From: Edaphobacter lichenicola
GTDB lineage: Bacteria > Acidobacteriota > Terriglobia > Terriglobales > Acidobacteriaceae
Assembly (NCBI RefSeq): GCF_014201315.1
Contig: NZ_JACHDY010000001.1
Span: 248,001 to 312,000 of the forward strand
DNA: 64,000 nucleotides
Direction: 5' to 3'
In this document: piece after piece, positions 25,457 through 32,623 of the stretch
How the letters are laid out: each line of letters opens with the position of its first letter
How positions within the stretch are numbered: position 1 is the first letter of the stretch
Program-made: the position numbers and the translations under genes
Notes under the pieces: model-generated
Seen by the model: only the letters and a program-made list of their open reading frames with translations
The model's database searches: none
Told to the model about the DNA's origin: nothing

Positions 25457-26788
25457 ATGAGCGAAAGTGTCATGACACCATACGTGGAATCCGCTCCGGA
25501 GTTAGCAGCTTCAGCGCCTATGGATTGGCTTAGCCGCGCAAGACTGCTTTGGCAATACCGCCAGACGCTTGCGCGTGTCACGGCCGTTGCGCTCGTAGCA
25601 AGCCTCACGATCGCATTCCTGATTCCTAAGCGTTACAAGTCCATTGCGAGCATAATGCCTCCCGACCAACAGGGCTCAGGTGCGATGCTGCTGGCTGCGT
25701 TGGCCGGACACTCTGGTAGTTTGGGCAGTCTCGGTAGTCTGGGAAGCCTTGCCGGCGGCTTGCTCGGTGGGCACACCAACACTGCACTCTACGAGAGCCT
25801 GCTGGAAAGTGGGACTGTCCGGGGACGTCTCATCGATCGCTTCGACCTGCAAAAAGTCTACTGGTCGCGCTACCGCTTTACCGCTGCGAAACACCTGGCG
25901 AATATGACGAAGATCACGGACGACAAGAAGAGTGGCGTGATCACCATTGCGGTGCAAGACACCGACCCGGTACGGGCGCGTGATATGGCACAAGCCTATC
26001 TGGATGAATTGAATAATTTACTGACGCGGACGAGCTCGTCCTCCGCCCGGCAGGAACGCATCTTCATCGAGAGCCGCCTTCACTCGGTAGGGGCGGATCT
26101 CGAACAAGCCCAGCTTGAGTTGAGCGAGTTCTCTAGCAAGAACAGCACGATCGATATCAAAGAGCAGACACGTGGACTGGTCGAAGCAGGAGCAAGAGTG
26201 CAAGGTGAGTTGCTGGTTGAGCAATCAGGCCTTCAATCACTGCGTCAGATCTACGGTGATGGAAACGTGCGGGTTCGTGAGACCGAAGCGCGAATCGCAT
26301 CGCTGCAGCGCGATCTCCAGAAGATGACCGGGACTTCTGCTCCTCTGACTAAAGGCGACGCGACCGGCAGCCACGCGTCGGCGAACCCCAGCGATCAAGG
26401 CGAACTGTATCCGCCACTGAGACAGCTTCCCCGTCTCGCGGTTCCGTATGCCAACCTGTACCGCCGCGTACGAGTGCAGGAGGCCGTATTCGAACTGCTC
26501 ACACAGCAGTACGAGCTGGCTCGCATCGAAGAGGCGAAAACCATTCCAGTCGTCACAGTCATTGACTCTCCGGGAATACCAGAGAAGAAGTATTTTCCGC
26601 CTCGTCTCTTGCTGACCCTGTTGTGTACCTTCCTCGCGTTTGCGGCCACTTCAGCAATGATCGTGGTTCGTGAACATTGGCGTGCAGCCGACAGCCGCGA
26701 CCCGCGTAAAGAACTGGCGATTGAGGTTCTTTCGGTTATACGCAAACGCCTTTTCCGGATGTCCCGACGGGGGCACATTGTCGAATGA
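25457..26788 (+). CDS. Wzz-type chain-length determinant / polysaccharide co-polymerase
   Basis: The protein has 443 aa. An N-terminal membrane helix (VTAVALVASLTIAFLIP) is followed by KRYKSIASIMPP, the standard Wzz domain entry. A long coiled periplasmic region (about 180-330) and a C-terminal helix (LLLTLLCTFLAFAATSAMIVV) with the preceding PGIPEKKYFPPR proline motif complete the fold. There is no kinase domain, unlike the Wzc-type protein at 55.8 kb. It carries a GSLGSLGSLGSL repeat. It would control chain length in the inner membrane. Its stop overlaps the start of the flippase gene by 4 bp. Confidence 0.88.
   Translation: MSESVMTPYVESAPELAASAPMDWLSRARLLWQYRQTLARVTAVALVASLTIAFLIPKRYKSIASIMPPDQQGSGAMLLAALAGHSGSLGSLGSLGSLAGGLLGGHTNTALYESLLESGTVRGRLIDRFDLQKVYWSRYRFTAAKHLANMTKITDDKKSGVITIAVQDTDPVRARDMAQAYLDELNNLLTRTSSSSARQERIFIESRLHSVGADLEQAQLELSEFSSKNSTIDIKEQTRGLVEAGARVQGELLVEQSGLQSLRQIYGDGNVRVRETEARIASLQRDLQKMTGTSAPLTKGDATGSHASANPSDQGELYPPLRQLPRLAVPYANLYRRVRVQEAVFELLTQQYELARIEEAKTIPVVTVIDSPGIPEKKYFPPRLLLTLLCTFLAFAATSAMIVVREHWRAADSRDPRKELAIEVLSVIRKRLFRMSRRGHIVE
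25715..25750 (+). repeat. Four tandem Gly-Ser-Leu codon triplets
   Basis: Twelve codons encode four copies of Gly-Ser-Leu within the Wzz-like protein, just before a Gly-rich stretch ending LLGGHTN. The codons differ between units, so the repeat is kept at protein level and is not a recent slippage product. Confidence 0.7.
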
Positions 26789-28125
26789 AAAAACACCTCG
26801 TTAACGCCGTCTATGGAGTTCTCGACTACGGCTCATATCCGTTCGGGATGTTGCTGGTTGCACCCATCGTGCTGCACAAACTTGGTGCGGCAGAGTATGG
26901 GGTTTGGATGATCTCAACGGCGGTCGTCAGCGCTGGAGGCATCATCGCCTCGGGATTCTGTGACGCCAACATTCAGCGGGTTGCCATACTTCGAGGAATT
27001 GGCGCAACCGATTCGATGGTGAACTCTGTGCGTAGCATGCTGGGCATCAATCTAGTGCTTGGCATTGCGTTAGCGATTGCCTCCTGGATTGCGGCGCCGT
27101 ACGCTGCGCGTCATATCACGGTCGCATCTTTCACTCCGGTTCGGGAGTGTCTGATTTGCCTCCGCATAGCGAGCCTGCTGATCCTGGTGCGCGCTATCGA
27201 AAGCGTAAGTGTAAGCACGCAGCGCGCCTTTGAACAATATCGCGATGCAGTGCAGGTAAGCGTCGCGGTTAGACTCTTGACGCTTGCTGCAGCAGCTCTA
27301 CTCGTCCAATCTGGCCACAGTGTCATCTCCATTCTGACAGGCACCGCTGCATTCCTGATCTCGGGTACGTACCTTCAGTTTCGTCAACTCTGGCGCCTAC
27401 TCGGCAGGCCCTCCTTGTTGCCCGCCTTTCATTCCGGTGAGACGCGATCGCTGCTGCGGTTCGGCATCTTCGCTTGGGTGCAGGCTCTGGGTGGCATTAT
27501 CTTTGGACAGCTCGACCGACTGTTGCTTGGTGTCTATTTGGGTGCCGTGGCCCTCGCCCCTTACGCTTTGTGCATACAGTTTGCGCAGCCCATCTTTGGG
27601 CTAACTGCATCAGGACTCCACTTTCTGTTCCCCTATATCTCTGGACGGGCGGCTACAGTCTCCCGCGAAGAGTTGAAGCGAACAGTGTTGAAGGCATTCG
27701 CGTGCAATTTGCTGCTCGTTTCCGGTAGTGCGGCCATGCTACTTAGCTTCGGACCCAGGTTGATCAGGATCTGGGCGGGAGTGAGAGTGGCACAAAGTGC
27801 CGCCGCTATCCTTCCTCCGATTGTGATCGGTTCGGCCCTCATGGGCCTGGGTGTGACTGGCATCTACGCCATGCAGGCTCTGAGCCTATTCCGCATGGCG
27901 GCCTGCATCAGCCTTGGAGGCAGGGCAGTCATGTTGGTTGTGATGATCTACCTACTGCGCCATATGGGGATTGAAGGATTGGCGATTGCGCGAGTCGGGT
28001 ATGGCGCAATTGCTCTACTGGTGTATCTGCCTCTTGGCTACCAGCTAGGGATAGTACGCAAGAAGACGGTAGGGGCTTCATCTCTCGCAACAGCCTGCGA
28101 ACTTCATGAAGGGCCCCGTCTATGA
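26785..28125 (+). CDS. Wzx-type polysaccharide flippase
   Basis: The protein has 446 aa with about twelve hydrophobic segments. It starts with VYGVLDYGSYPFGMLLVAPIV and continues with KLGAAEYGVWMI, typical of the oligosaccharide flippase (MOP) family. It would move undecaprenyl-linked repeat units across the inner membrane. The ATGA overlaps on both sides (with the Wzz-like gene upstream and the glycosyltransferase downstream) show tight coupling in one operon. The internal segment FGIFAWVQALGGIIFGQLDRLLLG is the usual second-half repeat of such flippases. Confidence 0.88.
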   Translation: MKKHLVNAVYGVLDYGSYPFGMLLVAPIVLHKLGAAEYGVWMISTAVVSAGGIIASGFCDANIQRVAILRGIGATDSMVNSVRSMLGINLVLGIALAIASWIAAPYAARHITVASFTPVRECLICLRIASLLILVRAIESVSVSTQRAFEQYRDAVQVSVAVRLLTLAAAALLVQSGHSVISILTGTAAFLISGTYLQFRQLWRLLGRPSLLPAFHSGETRSLLRFGIFAWVQALGGIIFGQLDRLLLGVYLGAVALAPYALCIQFAQPIFGLTASGLHFLFPYISGRAATVSREELKRTVLKAFACNLLLVSGSAAMLLSFGPRLIRIWAGVRVAQSAAAILPPIVIGSALMGLGVTGIYAMQALSLFRMAACISLGGRAVMLVVMIYLLRHMGIEGLAIARVGYGAIALLVYLPLGYQLGIVRKKTVGASSLATACELHEGPRL

Positions 28126-29312
28126 AAATTCTCGTCGTCGCCGCCTCCTACTCGGCTAACATCTCTGGCCTTCAACGCCATGCCTTCAATATGGTGCGCT
28201 GTCTATTGCTTAATCCGGATATCACGGCGGTACACCTGGTTCTGGCCCCATGGCAGCGCAAGATGGCCGTGTCGGCCGGACTGGGTTCGGACCAGCGCCT
28301 TGCAATCCATTTTGAAGAGATGGACCGAGGGACCGTTGCTCGAAACCTGTGGTATTACAGAAAGCTTCCACAGCTTGTCTCCCGATTGAAACCCGATCTG
28401 GTTCATCTCACTTATCCGATGCCGGTCGATGCAGAGGCGATCGGATGTCCGACGGTGCTGACCTTGCACGATCTTTATCCGTACGAGATACCGAGAAACT
28501 TTGGACTGCATAAGGTCCTTTTCAACCGAGTGATTTTGCAGCACTGCCTCAATTCCGTCGATGCGATTGCCTGCGTGTCCGAGACGACGATGAATCGGCT
28601 GAAGCAGTATGCTTCGAGCAAGACCTATCAAAAGGCGACCCGTCTTTATAACTGCGTTGAGCCAGAACCCTTTTGTGCAACGCAATCTCCGCTTCCAGGA
28701 TGGCGGGGTGAACCATTTCTGCTTAGCGTTGCTCAGCATAGGCGGAACAAGAACATTCCTCTGCTCATCCGTGCATTCGATCGCTTGTTGCAGCAGAAGC
28801 AAATACAACCCTCGACGAAGCTGGTTGTGATCGGAATCAAAGGACCGGAAACCCATCTCATCGAAACGTTGGTGTCTCGGCGTGGTCTGCACAAAAGTGT
28901 GATCTTCCTGGAAGGGCTGGAAGAGATGGAGTTGCAATGGTGCTACTCGCGTTCTGAGGCCGTCGTGCTGCCGTCAGTGACAGAAGGTTTCGGTCTGCCT
29001 GTCGTGGAGGCGCTTCTCGCAGGCTGCCGCGTGGTCTGTTCAGACATCCCTGCGTTCCGCGAGGTCGGCGACCGGCATTGCGAGTTCATCGAGCTGCGAG
29101 AAGATGCCGAGGAAACTCTCGCGAGGGGGATCAGGGCGACATTAGATAATCCAGCCAAAGAGCCCGTGTCGCTTCCGCACCTCTCCGCAGAAGTTCTTGC
29201 GAACGAGTACGCGAGACTTTATCGCGGCTTGATACCCGCCGCCTCGATAGCAAAAAGCATGACCCGCAACTCTTCAATCCAACTGGCGGCCCCAGAAAGA
29301 CAGTCCCTATGA
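28122..29312 (+). CDS. Glycosyltransferase, GT4-like
   Basis: The protein has 396 aa with a GT-B fold. The N-terminal domain contains NISGLQRHAFNMVRCL and HLTYPMPVDAEAIGCPTVLTLHDLYPYEIP. The C-terminal nucleotide-sugar domain has FLLSVAQHRRNKNIPLLIRAF and the E-x7-E motif EGFGLPVVEALLAG. It would add a sugar to the lipid-linked repeat unit on the cytoplasmic face. It is the last gene of the SLBB-Wzz-Wzx-GT operon; a new promoter follows about 75 bp after its stop. There is only one glycosyltransferase of this type in the operon, so the repeat unit must also depend on others. Confidence 0.9.
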   Translation: MKILVVAASYSANISGLQRHAFNMVRCLLLNPDITAVHLVLAPWQRKMAVSAGLGSDQRLAIHFEEMDRGTVARNLWYYRKLPQLVSRLKPDLVHLTYPMPVDAEAIGCPTVLTLHDLYPYEIPRNFGLHKVLFNRVILQHCLNSVDAIACVSETTMNRLKQYASSKTYQKATRLYNCVEPEPFCATQSPLPGWRGEPFLLSVAQHRRNKNIPLLIRAFDRLLQQKQIQPSTKLVVIGIKGPETHLIETLVSRRGLHKSVIFLEGLEEMELQWCYSRSEAVVLPSVTEGFGLPVVEALLAGCRVVCSDIPAFREVGDRHCEFIELREDAEETLARGIRATLDNPAKEPVSLPHLSAEVLANEYARLYRGLIPAASIAKSMTRNSSIQLAAPERQSL

Positions 29313-29386
29313 CAGAAGAAGACACGCCCGGCCCTGGTTGGTCGAAGACGTGGACTGACGACGCGCGATTGGAGTCTGATGAGACT

Positions 29387-29450
29387 AGACAGAATTTTGA
29401 CAATTGACTAACCGACACATGACAACTCGAGGCGATGAAATATCTACGGT
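29387..29450 (+). promoter_or_regulatory. NGACAN operator and promoter for the cupredoxin-cytochrome-ligase operon
   Basis: Units AGACAG (29387), TGACAA (29398), TAACCG (29409) and TGACAA (29420) are at 11-bp pitch. The -10-like TACGGT is at 29445-29450, 25 bp after the last unit's start. The leader to the cupredoxin ATG is about 96 nt. Confidence 0.75.
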
Positions 29451-29552
29451 ACGAAGAGAGCTGAGATATTCCGAACAAGCAAGTCCAGATACGTTGTGCG
29501 ATTGACAATTGCGCCCGGCTTCCACCAAACGGACGTAGCTAAAGGAGAGTAT

Positions 29553-29918
29553 ATGAAGAGAAATGTAACGTTGATGGGCACGTTGATCGCAGGTTTAATC
29601 GCAAGCGGCTTCCCGGGCCACGTGGTCAAAGCGCAGGGAGCACCGCGTCAGGTGGAAGTTACCGCCAAGCGTTTTGCTTATGCTCCGGGTGAGATCACTC
29701 TAAAAAAGGGACAGCCTGTTGTACTAGTCATTAAGAGCGAAGATGTAGCTCATGGCCTCCGCTTTCGTGAACTAAACCTGAATGCTAAGGTCGACAAAGG
29801 TGGATCGGCCCAGTTGAGTTTCACCCCGGATAGAACCGGTGACTTCGTGGGGCATTGCTCTGTGTTTTGCGGCTCCGGTCATGGCGCGATGACCTTGACA
29901 TTGCATGTGGTGGAGTAG
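29553..29918 (+). CDS. Secreted CuA-type cupredoxin (COX2-like)
   Basis: From the ATG at 29553, preceded by AAAGGAG at 29541-29547, the protein has 121 aa. A signal peptide ending near VVKAQG precedes one cupredoxin domain. The ligand set matches the binuclear CuA site of cytochrome oxidase subunit II: His67 (DVAHGLRF), Cys102, Cys106, His110 and Met113 in HCSVFCGSGHGAM. There is no transmembrane hairpin and no oxidase subunit I nearby, so this is a free soluble CuA protein. The next gene encodes a cytochrome c lipoprotein 2 bp downstream, a likely electron partner. Confidence 0.85.
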   Translation: MKRNVTLMGTLIAGLIASGFPGHVVKAQGAPRQVEVTAKRFAYAPGEITLKKGQPVVLVIKSEDVAHGLRFRELNLNAKVDKGGSAQLSFTPDRTGDFVGHCSVFCGSGHGAMTLTLHVVE

Positions 29919-29920
29919 TC

Positions 29921-30391
29921 ATGCGGCCGCCTGCCGGAGTAATTGTCGCAGCGTTCGCGGCAGCGTTGACTGGATGTAAGGCGAGCCCTCCAGGCAAGAT
30001 CGAGATGGTGACTGTCACCTTCGCCAAGCACCACATCTTCATCCGCAACAGGAGTCAAAAGAATCCACTGGAGCCTAACGCTGCAACCTGGGCGGATGGC
30101 AAAGAGGCGTTCTCGCATTATTGCGTCGCTTGCCACGGTATGGATGGACAGAACACTGGAGTTCCATTCGCGAATCACATCTCACCACCCATCCCCTCCT
30201 TGGCTTCTGATGAGGTCCAGCGATACTCGGATGGTCAACTCAAAGAGGTTCTCGACAATGGAATCTGGCCGTCAGGCATGCCTGGTTCTAAGGGAACACT
30301 TAGCGATGATGAGCTCTGGGCAATCGTAGTGTTCATTCGCCATCTACCGCCAGCCGGGAGCCAAGGCATTCCAGAGATGTACAACCACTAA
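29921..30391 (+). CDS. Cytochrome c lipoprotein
   Basis: From the ATG at 29921 the protein has 156 aa. The lipobox LTGC places the lipidated Cys at residue 19. One heme motif CVACH (68-72) is followed by the class I distal ligand region SGMPGSKGTLSD (Met120) and a C-terminal helix DDELWAIVVFIRHLP. It would be anchored to a membrane in the periplasm and exchange electrons with the CuA protein encoded directly upstream. It is a normal-length cytochrome_CBB3-like domain. The O-antigen ligase gene follows 23 bp downstream. Confidence 0.87.
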   Translation: MRPPAGVIVAAFAAALTGCKASPPGKIEMVTVTFAKHHIFIRNRSQKNPLEPNAATWADGKEAFSHYCVACHGMDGQNTGVPFANHISPPIPSLASDEVQRYSDGQLKEVLDNGIWPSGMPGSKGTLSDDELWAIVVFIRHLPPAGSQGIPEMYNH

Positions 30392-30414
30392 GTCTTCAAC
30401 GAGACAAGTGAACA

Positions 30415-31734
30415 ATGGCAACCGCCGACAACTCGACCATCGCAGCACAACCACAGGTGTCGAAGTATTCAGCTTCGGCATTTTGCGTTGGGTTCTATTT
30501 TGCAATCCGCGTTGTTACGACTGTCTTCTTTGTCCGTATCCTGGGTACTGATCCCCAGGTGGGTGCCGCAACAAACTTGACTTTCAACTTCCTGCTGTTG
30601 GGCTTCATCTGGCTATCGACGCTGGGAACATCAAGTCGCGATTCCGCCTCCGTGCTGACGTTTGCGCAGATTCGATGGGTTCTCATCTTTCTCGGGTTTT
30701 CAGGTTGCAGTCTTCTGTGGAGTGAAACGGCGTCGCCATTGGCATCGGCTGCATACTGGTGTGGCACCGTATCTGATGTCGCGATTATTATCTTGCTGCT
30801 GCGCAATCGATCTGGAGTTGAGGCAGCGGATTCGTTGATGACGGGTTTCGTATGGGGCGGCTGCTCCATTGCCTTAGTAGCTTGGGTCATGCCGACGCAA
30901 TTTGATATGCGTCTTGGAGATGAAGACTATCTCAACGCAAATACAATCGGAAATCTCTGTGCGTTTGCCATCTTTTTCGCTCAATATCTCAGGACGTCTA
31001 AAAAAGCCCGTTGGGGACTTGCGATATTCTTCCTTGCAATTACAATTGTCCGGAGTCTCAGTAAGACGGCGATTGTCGCGTTCTTAATCAGCGAAGGCTA
31101 CCTCATCATCCACGACCGGGTCATGAATCGCCGAACCAAGACATACCTGACAATCGGCGTAGCCGTCGTTGTCCTTGTCTTCTGGGGCTTGTTCGAGGCG
31201 TATTACGACTTCTACACAACCTATGGCAATCAGTCTGAGACCCTGACGGGGCGCACCGCGATTTGGGCCTATGTAGTTGATGCGGCACTTGCAAAGCCTT
31301 GGATCGGTTATGGCTTCGATTCTATGTGGAAAGTAGTTCCTGCCTTCGGAGCCTTTGAAGCGCGGCACGCCGAGAATGAACTATTAGAACAACTCTACTC
31401 TTACGGAATCGCAGGCCTGGTTATACTCTGCGGCGTCTACGGGAGCCTCTATCGGAAGGTTCGCAAACTCGACGAAAGCCCGCTCCGGATCATCTTCGTC
31501 GGGATGCTGATGTTCGTCATCATCCGCGGCTTGGCTGAGGCCGAACCCTTTGATCTCTTGTTTCCACTGTGGGCTATCGTCTTAGTCACCTCACTCGTTA
31601 CTCGGAATGCCGTGGCCGGGCATCACATACATCCTCATCCACCCCAATCGGAACCGGTGTACGACTTTGGATCTAGATCAATCGCGGCCTGCGCAATCCA
31701 AATGAAGAGGGGAACGGCAGATTCATGCTCTTAA
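30415..31734 (+). CDS. O-antigen ligase / polymerase (Wzy-like) membrane protein
   Basis: The protein has 439 aa with about eleven hydrophobic segments. The characteristic region TLTGRTAIWAYVVDA followed by KPWIGYGFDS and a large periplasmic loop with RHAENELLEQLYSYG matches O-antigen ligase family proteins (Wzy_C), in which an Arg and a His act on the undecaprenyl-linked donor. It would polymerise or transfer the glycan in the periplasm. Its position behind a CuA protein and a cytochrome c under one promoter is unexpected and ties polymer formation to these redox proteins. Confidence 0.87.
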   Translation: MATADNSTIAAQPQVSKYSASAFCVGFYFAIRVVTTVFFVRILGTDPQVGAATNLTFNFLLLGFIWLSTLGTSSRDSASVLTFAQIRWVLIFLGFSGCSLLWSETASPLASAAYWCGTVSDVAIIILLLRNRSGVEAADSLMTGFVWGGCSIALVAWVMPTQFDMRLGDEDYLNANTIGNLCAFAIFFAQYLRTSKKARWGLAIFFLAITIVRSLSKTAIVAFLISEGYLIIHDRVMNRRTKTYLTIGVAVVVLVFWGLFEAYYDFYTTYGNQSETLTGRTAIWAYVVDAALAKPWIGYGFDSMWKVVPAFGAFEARHAENELLEQLYSYGIAGLVILCGVYGSLYRKVRKLDESPLRIIFVGMLMFVIIRGLAEAEPFDLLFPLWAIVLVTSLVTRNAVAGHHIHPHPPQSEPVYDFGSRSIAACAIQMKRGTADSCS

Positions 31735-31769
31735 CTCACTCATTACAGAGCGAGAATCTTCTGCCGGAA

Positions 31770-31786
31770 TTGTCATCTGATTGTCA
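31770..31786. promoter_or_regulatory. Reversed-orientation NGACAN site upstream of the response regulator
   Basis: Two half-sites TTGTCA (31770-31775 and 31781-31786) are at 11-bp pitch. Read on the plus strand the site resembles a two-repeat Pho box. Its orientation relative to the downstream gene is opposite to all other sites here, and no -10 box stands at the usual distance in either direction. It may serve autoregulation, for example repression or weak activation. Confidence 0.55.
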
Positions 31787-31854
31787 TTTGTGCCGCCTGG
31801 CGCTTCAGTTCTCGGTGCCGGTCGACGAGAATAAACTAGAGAGGTCCAAAAATC

Positions 31855-32595
31855 ATGATCATGGAAGCGGATTTTGTGAAAGACAGCATCGAACTCGAAT
31901 CGGCGCACTCAGTCAGTCTCGGAACAATCCTGATCATTGAAGATGACCCGCGCATGCAAAAGGTGCTCCGCCGAATCTTCACCGAAGAGCATTACGCTGT
32001 GCTCGTTGCAGGCGATGGACAAACCGGGCTGGATTTGTTTCGCACAGAGCGACCCTTGGCTGTAGTCCTTGATTTAATCCTGCCTGGGATTCCTGGCCGC
32101 GAACTTTGCCAGAAGTTCAAGTCAATCTCCAGCGAAACTCCGATCATCGTGCTCAGCGCGATCAGCGAAGTCGTCGACAAGGTTTTATTGCTGGAGCTGG
32201 GAGCTGACGACTATGTTACAAAACCATTTAGCCCGCGCGAACTAACGGCCCGTATTCAAGCGGCCATTCGAAGGCAACGCAAGCCCGCTCGCGCTGAGAT
32301 CTTTCGCTTTGCCGACTGCGAAATCGACTTCAAGAGTATGAGCGCCCGGCGCAACAAAGTGCCTGTCAGCCTCACTGCACACGAGTTCAAGCTGCTGAAG
32401 TACTTTACTGACAACATTGACCGTGTACTCACGCGAGAACTCCTATTGAATGAGGTGTGGGGTTACAATTCCTATCCCACCACGCGCACAGTAGATAATC
32501 AAATACTGAAACTGCGTCAAAAGCTGGAAACAAACCCTGCCGATCCAAAACATATTCTCACTATCTATGGAGCAGGATATAAATTTGTTCCATGA
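31855..32595 (+). CDS. OmpR/PhoB-family response regulator
   Basis: The protein has 246 aa. The receiver domain has the acidic pair in ILIIEDDP, the phospho-acceptor Asp73 in VVLDLILPG, and the Lys of YVTKPFSPRE. The C-terminal winged-helix domain has LTAHEFKLLKYF, RTVDNQILKLRQKLE as the recognition helix, and GAGYKF at the wing. An ATG two codons downstream is an equivalent start. It is followed by its sensor kinase. Regulators of this family bind direct repeats at 10-11 bp pitch, the spacing seen in the eleven operators in this window, so it is the leading candidate to bind them. Confidence 0.93.
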   Translation: MIMEADFVKDSIELESAHSVSLGTILIIEDDPRMQKVLRRIFTEEHYAVLVAGDGQTGLDLFRTERPLAVVLDLILPGIPGRELCQKFKSISSETPIIVLSAISEVVDKVLLLELGADDYVTKPFSPRELTARIQAAIRRQRKPARAEIFRFADCEIDFKSMSARRNKVPVSLTAHEFKLLKYFTDNIDRVLTRELLLNEVWGYNSYPTTRTVDNQILKLRQKLETNPADPKHILTIYGAGYKFVP

Positions 32596-32623
32596 GTATC
32601 CCCGGTCAAGGCCGGCTGACCAA

